From Halichondria panicea (Eukaryota; Porifera; Demospongiae; Suberitida; Halichondriidae), in assembly GCF_963675165.1 (NCBI RefSeq), contig NC_087385.1, positions 4,884,412-4,948,411 on the forward strand: a DNA stretch of 64,000 bases. Reading direction: 5' to 3'. Below are positions 1-10,698 of this stretch, in pieces (within the stretch, counting starts at the first letter, position 1; every line of letters starts with the position of its first letter). The translations under genes were made by a program, and so were the position numbers. The notes under the pieces are model-generated. The model searched no databases. It was given only the letters and a program-made list of their open reading frames with translations, and had not been told where the DNA came from.

Positions 1-2
1 CA

Positions 3-1142
3 AAATTTGTTGTTTTGAATGAGACAGAGTACGTGAAAGTGAGCAACAATACTGTTCAATCTGAAGGGATTGTATATGAGGTTATCAAATTTGATGCTGT
101 TGGTTCAGCAATTGTCTGCCCACCCAATGAAACAACAATCAATGAAACAAGAACTGTAATCATCTACTCCTACCCTTCTGGTTATTTAGAGTTGACTTAC
201 ATTGGATGTTCATTGTCTGTAATTGGAAGTGCTCTTGTGTTGCTCACCTATGGGCTCTTTAAAAGCCTCAGAACACTGCCTAGTCTAATCCTCATGAATC
301 TCTCTGCTGCCATTTTAGCGAATAATCTCTTTATTCTGATTGGAGGACCTGTCACTCAGGCATTCCCGAGCGTAAAATTGTGTGCAACTGTGGCTATTTG
401 TTTGCACTTCTTTTTCTTGGCTCAATTCATGTGGATGTCCATTATGTCATTCCAAATGGCCAAAGGATTTCATCAAGCATGGAAATTAAAGATGGTTTCA
501 AAATCTGAACAGAAAAGTTCCACAATGGTCGTGTACTTTTTGATTGGATGGGGAACACCTTTTTTGATAGTAGCCATCTCAATAATTGTGAATTTCTCCA
601 CTCAAAATCTGGTATTGTATGGTGTTCTGGATGATGGAAAATTAGGAAGTTGCTGGATCAACCATCTTGAATCGGCCATCATTTCGTTTATTGTCCCCCT
701 AATCGTTTCTATGGTCATCAACTTTACCCTTTTTGTGATTGTGACTGTATTTCTCTGTCATTCGGCTAGGTCTAGTACAAGAATTGCCAACGAGAAAAGT
801 CTTCCATATTTCCGTGTGAATGTTGCTGTGTTCTCAGTGACTGGACTTACCTGGGTGTTCGGTTTCGTAGCTCTGCTTGCTGGAACTAATTGGGCATGGT
901 ATCCGTTTATCATCTTCAACAGTACTCAAGGTTTTATGATCTTCATTACTTTCATCCTAACTAAGCGAGTCTTAAAGCTCTACTGGAAATTCCTGCTGTG
1001 CCGAAACGACACTGTGTCTAAGTCAACAAAAGGAACGAATGTACACTCTCCAGCAGGAAATGAAGCTGTGATGGTGAATATGAACACAAATGACATTAAT
1101 GGTCAAGCTGTAATCAGCTATACTACTACAAAGAGTTTATAA
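3..1142 (+). CDS. Somatomedin-B/adhesion-class 7TM receptor, copy 1 (3' part)
   Basis: This is the C-terminal part of a seven-transmembrane receptor; the 5' end lies left of the window and the frame is open from base 3. It matches the second half of the copy at 16609-19061 almost base for base. An N-glycosylation-rich stalk is followed by seven hydrophobic helices. TM6 carries the class-B/adhesion hallmark GLTWVFGF, and the basic run after TM7 is LTKRVLKLYWKFLL. The tail ends ISYTTTKSL. No GPS cleavage motif (HxT/S) is visible before TM1. The reading is intronless and ends at TAA 1140-1142. It should be a plasma-membrane G-protein-coupled receptor with unknown ligand. Class assignment is firm; intactness of the missing N-terminus cannot be judged. 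Confidence 0.85.
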   Translation, partial: KFVVLNETEYVKVSNNTVQSEGIVYEVIKFDAVGSAIVCPPNETTINETRTVIIYSYPSGYLELTYIGCSLSVIGSALVLLTYGLFKSLRTLPSLILMNLSAAILANNLFILIGGPVTQAFPSVKLCATVAICLHFFFLAQFMWMSIMSFQMAKGFHQAWKLKMVSKSEQKSSTMVVYFLIGWGTPFLIVAISIIVNFSTQNLVLYGVLDDGKLGSCWINHLESAIISFIVPLIVSMVINFTLFVIVTVFLCHSARSSTRIANEKSLPYFRVNVAVFSVTGLTWVFGFVALLAGTNWAWYPFIIFNSTQGFMIFITFILTKRVLKLYWKFLLCRNDTVSKSTKGTNVHSPAGNEAVMVNMNTNDINGQAVISYTTTKSL

Positions 1143-1177
1143 TCTGTTTATTAGTTACTGTTTGCTCATTACTTGTA

Positions 1178-1854
1178 CTGCCCTTTGCAGCTCACTTGGA
1201 AGTTTAGGGCAAATGGTAAATTGCAAAAAACCACTGGAGATAAGTGTAACAGTTTACATAAGTAAGCCACAATACTATAGAACAAGGGACAAAGTTTAAA
1301 TTTTGGAATAGACCAGATCTTTATGTTTTGTTGTTGTAGTTTTTCATGCTATTTGTTGTAGCTCACATATAAGCTCATGTGAAGTTTTGGCAAACAGTAT
1401 TACTGTAAAATGCAAAAAACCACTTGTAACAGTTTACAGCTAAACCACAACTTGGCCAAATCTCTATCTACAAGTACTCAGTTTGGGCTGTAGGAGTAGC
1501 TTGATTACGAAATAAACTGCCTGTTCGTCTAGCTATTTTTTAAATTGTTGACTGAGAAACAGCCTGCTGCTGAACCAGTCTCCAATTCTCTGCCACAATG
1601 ACATAGTACGCCACTTAACTCCTCTTGGTAAGGATTAGTTTTTCATGGCTACCCAACCAGTAGTTTATGCTGAATACTGTACTAGGTATAGCTAGATATC
1701 TATATATCCACATAAAGATCTGAATCCAAAATTTTAACTTTCCCTTGTTCTATATAGTATTGTGGTTTACTTGTGTAAACTGTTACACTTATCTCAAGTG
1801 GTTTTTTGCAATTGACTATTTGCTCCAAACTTCCAAGTGAGCTGCAAAGGGCAG
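1178..1854. mobile_element. Inverted-repeat (MITE-like) element A, copy 1, TA target duplication
   Basis: A 677-bp insertion begins CTGCCCTTTGCAGCTCACTT and ends with the inverted complement, so the terminal inverted repeats exceed 90 bp. It is flanked by TA on both sides (1176-1177, 1855-1856). The paralogous site after receptor copy 2 (near 19100) is empty, which defines the ends. There is no coding capacity. TA duplication suggests mobilisation by a Tc1/mariner-type transposase. A second copy lies at 20026-20701. Confidence 0.88.
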
Positions 1855-2027
1855 TACATGTACATGTATTGCATGTTGACACATTTTATTGTGCTGCTAA
1901 AAGGTGGGAGGGGCTCACAGTTGCAGCATTTTTAATAGGTGTTGCTACTCAATTTACACTTTACTTTCACGTAAATACTGCTGAGAACTAGCTATAGATC
2001 TATCATGTTCAGTTAGATATAGTAGGT

Positions 2028-3500
2028 ATGGATTGTGACACGGCAGCAACCATCATACAGGCCCATGTCAGACAATACCTAGCAAAGAGGATCTATTTTC
2101 AGAAACTGCTGGAGAAATCCCAGAAAGTAAGAGCCAGCTCTAGATCTAGTTCTAGATCTAGCTGTTAAAATTATTGTGTTGAGTTTGTCTGGGATTGGGT
2201 TGTTTCCACTTACAGGATGAAGCTGTCAGACATGAAAAGGAGCAACAGCAAGTGTCTGAAGGAGAAACACTGGTAATAAGGTGTGGTATATCATGGGATA
2301 AGAAAGAGTACATGTACGTAGTATTTTGTAGGTACAGGCTTCAAATGGAGATTGCTGAATTGGAAACTATTGCTTTAAACAAACGGAGACGAGAGAATGC
2401 AATGGCTACTAGGTTAGTATAAAAAGAAATAAGTGTAAAACTATAAATACTAGACGTGTCTTAATTTTGCAGAATACAGAGAGCCTGGAGAGAATACAGC
2501 AGTACCAACCTCAATTCTGTATCATCTATTCAACACACCACGGATTTGTTGCAATACTCTACTCATTCTAGTTCCTCGGCTATGGCAATGAATGGCAGTC
2601 ATGTTCCTACATCAACAAGGAATGTTGTACAGGACAATGAAACTCACGCCAGTCGAGTGGGCCAGTCAGGTGAGTATCATAGCTCAGGAATGGCTAATGG
2701 AGTGATGCCCAGGAGGCATGCTTGGGTACCCGGATCAAATAGTTATCAACTGACGTCTAGACAACCACTCATAAAGAATTACATGTCATCTCAGAGCAAG
2801 TACAGACTTTGTTTTACGTCAGATCTCTCTGAAAGCTCCGGTGAAGAGCAAGAGCTCAGCACCACCTCTCACTCTAATGAAGAAGTGGAAAACGGCCATA
2901 GAAGCAGGAGTGAAGAAGATTGGCCGGGAATTTATACTCGAAATGATGACTTTGTTATGTCTATGGAAAGGCGTTTGAAAGAATTGGTCTCCACTACGGA
3001 TGATTTAATTTTCTCTGATGAATTTGATGATGGAAGTTTTCAAAGTAATTCAGAAAGAGATAGCTTATTGGACAGTGCAACGTTAGAAATAGAAGATGTA
3101 TCATCAAGACGCTCAATTTGCTCATCTCCACTGAGTCATGGATTAGTTGCTAATGAAATAACACACACCACATGACCACAGCAATAGTCCACTACACGCA
3201 GTGACTGTCCAGGAGCTCAAAGTATTCTTGAAGCGAAAGTGAAAGGTATAGAATATATATACCCATCCATACAAACTTGTGAATGTATGCGCATAATTTA
3301 TTCATGATTTATATACAGCAATTTCGAAAGATCTTACAGCTTATTTGATCGTGAAAGATGACCTGGTTGTAGAAAACAAGTTACTCCACTAAAACGTCGC
3401 CCACTTGGCAAGGTAGGTACTGTCATCAACAACATGCGCTGTATTAATGTGTTTTAATTCTATAGGAACACACAGAGCTTATACCAGAGGAGTGTGTACC
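2028..3500 (+). pseudogene. IQCJ-SCHIP1-like, copy 1, C-terminally truncated
   Basis: Exons are read as 2028-2126, 2216-2280, 2332-2412 and 2473-3175 with canonical splice sites, giving about 315 residues. The N-terminus has an IQ calmodulin-binding motif (ATIIQAHVRQYLAKR), then a charged helix and a second IQ-like segment (RIQRAWREY). A Ser/acidic region follows (SESSGEEQELSTTS). Compared with copy 3, a small deletion near 3150 shifts the frame to TGA at 3173-3175, removing the conserved SCHIP1 coiled-coil. A relic of the coiled-coil exon is still visible at about 3317-3411 but has its own TAA. It could still make a protein with the IQ part only. Classed as decayed because the defining domain is lost. 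Confidence 0.72.
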
Positions 3501-3783
3501 TACTTACTCATAGCCAACGATTAGTCTGGCCCCGCCCTCCCTAACTTGTATTGGCTGGAATTCGAGACTAGCCAACGATCATGTGATTCATGTATATTTT
3601 GAATGGCAGGTAATTTGAAACTCTAACCACATGATGCTAAAATGCGAGTCATTCCATGAATTTTATAATAAAAATCATGATCACAATTAAGGCGTGCTCT
3701 CTAAAGACTGGGTGGGGTGACTTAATATATTCCAGCTAGGCAGCAGGGAAAAGCATCTTTTAAGGTTCGAGGCTAGATCTACT

Positions 3784-4740
3784 ATGGCGGCTTACAGCTA
3801 TAAAGTTGAAAGTGCAAAAGTTCCTGAGGCTGCCTATGGTATAATGTCACAAGGTTTTGTAATTTCTTTTAGCCAGTTTGTTGTATTATATTGCTGTGCT
3901 GATTATGTGACCTACAGCCAATAACATCCATCAAATCCAATTATGTGATTGTACTTTAAATGACTTATTGCATAAATGTGCAATACACATTTTTTCTAAT
4001 ACCCATTATTCAAGTCATCTCAAAAGTGCAACTTAAAGCTAGGTAGCTTTTTTCTAATCTGAAAACTAACTTGAACAAGATTTTCAGCTTCGTGATCAGC
4101 AATAACACCTTTACAACACACTTAGCTAATTAATGCTGGTTGGGTACACTCGAGCACTACTTAACCTCGAGTATTATTGCATCATCCGAGTGCACACATT
4201 AAAACATTTATTGCTAGCTAAGTATATAAATCGGATGGAGCTAATGGGAGCATGTTGAAATATACACCCGAGATTTCTGAAGAGGCTATCGGAGAAATTA
4301 TCCGGATGGAGATGGATAGGCAAAGTGTACATATAACCAAAATCGATAGAAAAATCTTTGAAGTTAAAGGATTTGCTTGGATTACATGTACAAAAAAGCA
4401 TCCTGGAAAAAAGTATGAAAGGAAAATGGCGTAAGACATTGGCCTTCAGCTCATGCCTGGTGTAAAATTGATCTCAAGAAGCGAACAATTTGCTACCGGT
4501 ATTTTCAAGGGTGCAAGAAGCATCGTTTTAAAGATAGGCCTAAACCTGAATTTACGGAGAATGCTATTGAGAAAATGGCGAAGTATGTTGTTACAGTGTT
4601 CAAAGTCTGGAAAGGCTTAATTAATAAAACACACCTTTACAGTACAGAAACAGGTGAAACTGATGGAGGCCATCACGATGAACAGTTATGTGTAAATGTC
4701 GAAATCTGAAAAGGTCATGCTGGAAAAGAATAAGCCATAC
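3784..4740 (+). pseudogene. 3CxxC/RTP-like zinc-binding protein, locus a copy 1 (broken)
   Basis: Probable exon 1 is 3784-3838 (begins MAAYSYKVES, phase-1 donor G|GTATAA). Exon 2 homology starts near 4245 and matches the open copy at 23350-23853. Three lesions are visible. About 24 bp containing the splice acceptor is missing just before 4243 relative to copy 2. One A is missing near 4419, shifting the frame after KHPGKKYE. Further base loss near 4692 hits the last CxxC pair. The domain signature remains recognisable (ITCTKKH, WPSAHAWC.IDLKKR, GGHHDEQL). Family role: zinc-binding domain shared with vertebrate receptor-transporting proteins. Confidence 0.8.
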
Positions 4741-4955
4741 TAAGTCAATTTAAATACAGTGTCATGTCATAATATAGCTGTAATATATGGATAGATCTAC
4801 ATCTGTTGCTACATTACAATACATGATTTTTTTTATTAAGCTGTTAGCTTAGCTCTTCTAGTAAACATTTACTGTACATAATTATACAATACTATTCACA
4901 CTGCGCATGCGCATAATTAAGTTGAGAGTAATTAATTGTAATCATACAGCACATA

Positions 4956-5181
4956 CCGTATAGCGCGAAATTTTCGAGGGGCTTAATTTTCGTGGATTTC
5001 GTGGGTTAGCAATCCTACACGAAAATTAAGTCCACGAAAATCGTTCTTTACCTGCTATAACGTGCAAGATTTAAAGGCGTGGCTTCCGGTAAGCAGTCAT
5101 TCCGCGAACATTGTGCAACGGAATGGCTTTTAGAGGCCAATCCACGAAATATAAGTGCCTCGAAAATTTCGCGCTATACGG
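4956..5181. mobile_element. Short inverted-repeat (MITE-like) element B with TA target duplication
   Basis: A 226-bp insertion starts CCGTATAGCGCGAAATTTTC and ends with its inverted complement. Inner inverted repeats also occur (cgaaaattaag...). TA flanks both sides (4954-4955, 5182-5183). Paralogous sequence at 28975-28990 (CACATATATGGTCACTG) lacks it. It lies 50 bp upstream of the start codon of the zinc-protein gene at 5232, so it now forms part of that promoter region. A diverged relative is at about 38750-38940. Confidence 0.85.
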
Positions 5182-5231
5182 TATATGGTCACTGTTTATC
5201 TTAGGTCCCAGTTAGTCCATTATAAGTTGCT

Positions 5232-6041
5232 ATGGCCTATGGAGGTGATTATGACAGTGATGACTACCGATATGATCAAGATTCTTATGGTGGTTATGAT
5301 GAAGAGGACTATGACCCCCCTCCTCCTTCAGACAATGATGATGATTACCAGGAGGAGGATGGTATGAAAATACACACTATTATATTGCATACAGATCTAT
5401 CAAGTATAGCATTATATAGGGTTAAATAATGGAAAAATGGTGATCATATACATGTGCTAGTCCTGTGAATACATTTGTGCTGGGTGATGTACAATGCAAA
5501 TACAGATGATGACCTTGATGTAGACAGACGTTCTAAGTATGCACCTGAGATTTCACCAGCTGCTATTCGAGCAATAATTCTGAAGGAATTGGCCATGCAT
5601 GGAGTAAACACAGAATTCGACATTCCAGATGAAGGACACTTCACATATCCTGAAAATCATGAAGGCAGCTTGAGATATTTCGAATCCAAAGGATTTGCTT
5701 GGTTTACATGTAAAAAGCAACACAAACCAAACAACAAAATTAGGCGCTGGCCTTCAGCTCACTCTTGGTGCTTCATCGATCTCAAAAAACAAGAGATTTG
5801 CTATCGATATGAGCAAGAGTGTAACACTCACAACACTGTAGCTCAACCTGGACCAGAATTCACAGAAGAAGCAATCCAAAAGATGGCCAAATGGGTGGTT
5901 AAGGGATTTTTGATCAAGACTCGGAGGATACAGCACGTTCCGCGAGTCAGCACGGACACGGATCAAACTGAAGGTGGACCACATGATGAAGGGAGGTGTG
6001 GAAAGTGTAAGCAATTGGGAAGAAGTTGCTGGAAAAAGTAG
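5232..6041 (+). CDS. 3CxxC/RTP-like zinc-binding protein, locus b copy 1 (intact)
   Basis: Two exons, 5232-5361 and 5506-6041, joined in phase 1 (G|GTATGA ... ACAG|AT), give about 221 residues. Exon 1 encodes an acidic, Tyr/Gly/Asp-rich tract (MAYGGDYDSDDYRYDQD...) with a PPPP run. Exon 2 holds the zinc-binding domain: FTCKKQH, then WPSAHSWCFIDLKKQEICYR, ECNTH, and a terminal GGPHDEGRCGKC...C. The order and spacing fit the zf-3CxxC domain of vertebrate RTP chaperones, but the first two pairs are Cys/His rather than Cys/Cys. No signal peptide or clear membrane anchor is seen, so it is probably cytosolic. Role here unknown; RTP-like handling of membrane receptors is an inference from family and neighbourhood. 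Confidence 0.8.
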
Positions 6042-6221
6042 TTAACAATAGAATCTTGACGGTTGCACATTAGTTGAAATTATCTTTCTTTACCTTAATA
6101 ATAGTTTTGTAGTGCACATGTGCATGCTTCTCATTAATTTGTTATGGCATCATTCAATTTCACTAATTCTAGTATAATTATGAAAGTGTGCGCAGAGCAC
6201 ATTACAATACATTGTACGTCC

Positions 6222-6465
6222 TGAGATAACTTCAATAATTCATTAAATCAGAACTCTGATACATACAAAATACACAGGCTATTTATACAAAAACAATACT
6301 AGAAAGAACCTTCTAGAACAATAGTACAGAAATGACTAAATAAGAACATGAAACCACTAGAACTAACACAACACAGTATTTACGGAATCACAGGTTTACA
6401 GTACAGTATTTACGGAATCACAAGTCTTTATCTTAATGTTAGTTCCATGTCGTAAGGATACCACA
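6222..6465 (-). repeat. LTR (3' LTR of the Gypsy element)
   Basis: This 244-bp long terminal repeat appears identical to 10450-10693. It contains a short internal duplication of ACAGTATTTACGGAATCACA. Confidence 0.95.
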
Positions 6466-6477
6466 TTTCCTCCCCTG

Positions 6478-9415
6478 TTAAATGTTAGTGTACCCACCAT
6501 ATCGATCAGGCCTGTTGCGATTTCTTTGCGGATATTGTCGAGCTGTTAATGCACCAGTCGAGGGTGACTCATCAGGTGGGGTCGGAGACGGATCAGTTGA
6601 CTGATCAGGGGAAACTTCAAAATCTTGCAAATCCTTGTGAGCTGCCGTATCGTCAAAATCGTTTGGATTTGTTATATCGTCTTGTGACGACTCGGTGGTG
6701 GAAAGAGAATGAGTTCTATCACGTATGTGGTCGATATGTCGACGTAGTATCCTGCCATCATCAATTTCCACTTTGTAAGATACTGGTCCTGTCTGTTGTA
6801 CAATGCTTCCTGGAAGCCATGTACCGAAATCTTTGAGCATTACTTGTTGACCAACAGAGAACGTCCTTGGTTTAGCATGTTTGTCATGTTGCTGTTTCTG
6901 TTTCATCTGCTTGTCAGATACGTTTCCCTCTGTGTTTGGTTTGAGGAGATCGAATCGTGTACGTACTTTTCTTTGAAGGAACAGTTCACTCGGTGAGACG
7001 TTAGTGGTAGCATGTGGAGTTGAGCGGTATGACAGTAAAAACTGAGCCAATCTTGTTTTCAAACTCAGTCCTTCTCTCTCTCCAGCTTTCATGGCTCTTT
7101 TGAACGTTTGTACAAATCGTTCAGCTTGGCCGTTCGTGGAGGGATGGTATGGAGCACTTCGTATGTGTCTTATGCCATTGGCTTGAACAAAATCGCTAAA
7201 TTCTTGGGATGTGAATTGTGCACCATTGTCGGAAACAATCTGTTCTGGTAGTCCATACCGAGCAAATAGTGCTTGCAGTGCCTCGATCGTGTTTTGAGAC
7301 GTAGTGGAAGACATCTGAATCACTTCTGGCCACTTGGAATGGGCGTCTACAACCACTAGAAACATTTTGTTCAAGAATGGACCAGCGTAGTCAATATGGA
7401 TCCTTTTCCATGGGCTGTTTGGCCAAACCCAAGGATGGAGTGGTGCTAATGCAGGTTTAGAGGCTTGTTCCTGGCACGATAGGCACGCTTTTGCTTGGTT
7501 TTCGATGTCTTTATCGAGTCCACTCCACCACACGTAACTGCGGGCAATAGCCTTCATTCGGGACATTCCAGGGTGGTTCTCATGGAGAGCACGAAGGGTC
7601 TTTGCATGCAGGTTCTGTGGAATGATTGTGCGAATTCCCCACATCAAGCAACCACTTTCGATGCCAATTTCAAGACGGCGGTTGAAATATGGTTGTAGAT
7701 CCGGTGTCACTTTCTGTGGCCATCCTGATTTGACATACTTTAACACCTTGCTTAAGGTTGGGTCACGTCGGGTAGCCGTCTGCACCTGCTGAGATGTTAC
7801 AGGAAGAGCTTCGATTTGAGCCACATTGAAAGTGTGAATAGCATTAATGTCAGCCGTTTCGTACGAATCTTGTACTGGCAAGGGGAGACGTGATAATGCA
7901 TCAGCATTGCTGTGTGCTTGAGTGGGCTTGAATTGGATATTGTAATCATAACCTGAGAGAAAAATTGCCCAACGTTGGAGACGAGCAGCTGCTAGGGACG
8001 GTATTCCTTTCTTTGGGCCAAATATAGCTGTCAGAGGTTTGTGATCAGTGATTAACGTGAATTTCCTGCCATACAAATACTGGTGAAACTTCTTGGTACC
8101 AAATACCAATGCCAGTGCTTCTTTCTCGAGTTGAGCATAGTTTTGTTCGCTTGTCGTTAGCGTGCGTGAAGCAAAACAGATTGGTCTCTCAGCCCCGTCT
8201 GGTAGTACATGAGAAATAACGGCTCCAATGCCGTAGGCTGACGCGTCCGCAGCCATGTTGATTGGTAGGTCCGGGTCATAGTGGGTGAGCACATCAGATG
8301 ATGTAAGTTGTTTCTTTGCTTCTGTAAAAGCTTCCTGACATTCCTGTGTCCATTCCCACTTATGACTCGCTTGCAGAAGTTGGTTGATTGGGTAAAGGAT
8401 GCTAGAGAGATTCTTGATGAACTTTCCGTAGTAGTTCAGCAACCCGAGGGAAGTTCTTGAACATTCTTTGGTTCTGGAGCCTGTGCAATAGCATCAACTT
8501 TACTTGGAAGAGCTTGGATTCCCTCTTTGCTGATCTGATGACCAAGATATTCTACCGACTTGGCCAAAAAGATACATTTTCCTTCTTCAATCGCAACCCG
8601 TGTTCCGTAAAAAGTTTGAGGACTTGCTCCAGATTGTGTAGGTGGTCTTCTTCATCCACTCCTGTTATCAACAGATCGTCTAAGTAGCAGATAACGTGAG
8701 GCACTCCACGTAGGATGGTGTCCATCAGTCTTTGGAATATTGCTGGGGCTGACGCCACGCCAAAAGGAAGTCAGCTGAACTGGTATAACCCTTGATGGGT
8801 GTTGATAGTCACGTATTTGGTAGAGTCCTTATCGAGTTCGACCTGTAGATACGCTTGTGACAAATCAAGCTTAGTGAAAAGGGAGCCATTTGCTAGTGTT
8901 GCGAATAGGTCTTCGGGTTTAGGCAAGGGGTACTGATCAACTTCAAGGTCTTGGTTGATAGTCACTTTATAGTCGCCGCAGAGTCGAAAACGTCCGTCTT
9001 TCTTGGGAACTGCGACCAACGGTGCTGCCCAGTCACTGCTAGGTATTTTCTGGATGATACCTTGTTGCTCCATGCGGTCCAATTCATCTCCAATAGCCTC
9101 TTTGGTTGCATAAGGAACAGGACGTGGTTTGAAAAACCGAGGAGTAGCATCTGGCCGTACTCTGAGAGTGGCTTTGTGTGAGGTCACAGTACCTAACTCG
9201 TCCTTGAACAATGAATCGTATTCGTGTAACAAATTCTTTAGTGTACCTGCAGGGGGAGATTTGACAGTTGCAATACATTTCCAGTCCAACTGGAGGTACT
9301 TCAGCCAATTGCGTCCAAAAAGACTTGGTCCACTTCCAGCAACCACCACCAGCACCAGCCGAGCCACCTGTTCTCCATAATTAACACACACATTAATCTG
9401 ACCCGTTACCATCAT
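6478..9415 (-). pseudogene. Gypsy pol: RT, RNase H, integrase (broken)
   Basis: Minus-strand segments encode reverse transcriptase (8552-9415, with the YLDD catalytic motif), RNase H with an open frame into integrase (6478-8442). The integrase has an HHCC-type zinc region and a DDE core (VVVDAHSKWPE, SDNGAQF, HPSTNGQAER). Lesions: an in-frame TGA at about 8775 in the conserved segment before LPFG, a 1-base loss in an A-run near 8580, and loss of several bases near 8445 just before NYYGKF. The frame also shifts against gag at about 9420. The last stop adjoins the polypurine tract. Confidence 0.9.
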
Positions 9416-9419
9416 AGCC

Positions 9420-10412
9420 TCATCTGTATATGTCTTTAGCCTTTAGCAAAATATTTGACTTACGCAGCTTGAATTTAGAGAACTTGGCCTTTCTGGTGGC
9501 CTCAGAGATAATAGATATTGCAGCTCCGGTATCGATTTCCATCTTGAGTGGAGTATCCTCGATCTTGACTGTAACTGTGATCGGCTGTGTAGAAGGCTCG
9601 GTCAATCGGTATAGGTGGTAAGTGTCAGCTTCTGAGTCGGTCAAGCTGTTCCCATCTGGTTCCACTAGGTGAGTTTTGAATCGTCTCTTCTCTGTCTTCT
9701 TGAACTGAGAGGGTGGGTTGGAGCGGCAGGCTGGTGCTATGTGTCCCTGCTTTCCACATGAATGACACTCTGCATCCTTGAAACGGCAATCAGCTGCAGA
9801 GTGATTCGACTTTCCACAGCGGTAACAAGGTTGGTTTGGCTGCGGTCTCCTTTTGCTTTGTATGCTCTTGATGGAGGGGTTGCTGGCCTTGAGTGCTCTG
9901 GTGTTGCTTTCTGCTGCTTCCATTCCCTGTGCGATTTCCATTGCTCTCTTCAAAGTAAGTTCTGTTTCGGCTAATAGTCTTCTTTGCATTGCTTCGCTTC
10001 GGAGTCCTGCAACGAAACGGTCACGTAGGGCTTCAGTGAGATACGCCCCAAAATTGCAGTGTGTTGCCAGCTTGCGTAGAGCTGCATCGTATTCTGCTAA
10101 AGATTCGTCAGGGACTTGATCCCTTTTTTGAAAATGAAAACGTTCTGCGATCACCGCTCGTGTCGGTTCGTAGTGCTTCCGTAGTGCAGCAAATATTTCT
10201 CCCTTTGTCTTCGATTTGGGAGCCTCAGGTGCAAGCAAGTCACATAGAAGACTGTAGGTCATTGCACCAATGGAGCTGAGGAGAATAGGTACTTGCTTAT
10301 CATCAGGGACTGTATTCGCCGTGAAGTAGAGGTCTACCTGATCCAGGTAGGTCTTGATAGACTCTTGGTCTGGTCTGTAATTGTTGAGAGTTCCATAGTG
10401 TGTGGCTGCCAT
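9420..10412 (-). CDS. Gypsy gag plus aspartic protease
   Basis: A 330-residue open frame starts 37 bp inside the 5' LTR boundary. It has a retrotransposon capsid region (TYLDQVDLYFTAN...), two CCHC zinc knuckles (CYRCGKSNHSAADC, CHSCGKQGHIAPAC), a basic stretch, and the protease active-site motif DTGA (EIDTGAAISIIS). The frame ends shortly after the protease start because a 7-bp tandem duplication (GCTAAAG) at about 9434-9447 throws it out of frame with pol. Element-encoded; no host role is suggested. Confidence 0.9.
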   Translation of the reverse strand: MAATHYGTLNNYRPDQESIKTYLDQVDLYFTANTVPDDKQVPILLSSIGAMTYSLLCDLLAPEAPKSKTKGEIFAALRKHYEPTRAVIAERFHFQKRDQVPDESLAEYDAALRKLATHCNFGAYLTEALRDRFVAGLRSEAMQRRLLAETELTLKRAMEIAQGMEAAESNTRALKASNPSIKSIQSKRRPQPNQPCYRCGKSNHSAADCRFKDAECHSCGKQGHIAPACRSNPPSQFKKTEKRRFKTHLVEPDGNSLTDSEADTYHLYRLTEPSTQPITVTVKIEDTPLKMEIDTGAAISIISEATRKAKFSKFKLRKSNILLKAKDIYR

Positions 10413-10449
10413 TGCTGTAGGCTACTTGATCCACAATCCTCGTCGCCAG

Positions 10450-10693
10450 TGAGATAACTTCAATAATTCATTAAATCAGAACTCTGATACATACAAAATA
10501 CACAGGCTATTTATACAAAAACAATACTAGAAAGAACCTTCTAGAACAATAGTACAGAAATGACTAAATAAGAACATGAAACCACTAGAACTAACACAAC
10601 ACAGTATTTACGGAATCACAGGTTTACAGTACAGTATTTACGGAATCACAAGTCTTTATCTTAATGTTAGTTCCATGTCGTAAGGATACCACA
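10450..10693 (-). repeat. LTR (5' LTR of the Gypsy element)
   Basis: Partner of 6222-6465, same 244-bp length with no difference seen by eye. It should contain the element promoter because the element runs on the minus strand. Confidence 0.95.
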
Positions 10694-10698
10694 CGTCC

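Larger units (their letters stand above)
6222..10693 (-). mobile_element. Ty3/Gypsy-type LTR retrotransposon, complete but coding-defective
   Basis: The 4,472-bp element is in minus orientation. Two 244-bp LTRs begin TG and end CA and look identical by eye. A 5-bp target duplication CGTCC lies at 6217-6221 and 10694-10698. A primer-binding-like site (TGGCGACGAGG...) adjoins the right LTR at about 10437-10449, and a purine tract adjoins the left LTR at 6466-6476. Order on the minus strand is gag with protease, RT, RNase H, integrase, as in Gypsy/mag-like elements. The paralogous sequence near 26450-26475 shows the empty site. Identical LTRs indicate recent insertion, yet the internal region carries four coding breaks. 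Confidence 0.95.

Noticed and set aside
9420-9447. Programmed ribosomal frameshift between gag and pol
   Set aside because: The frame change coincides with an exact 7-bp tandem duplication, so mutation explains it more simply; no slippery heptamer is evident.
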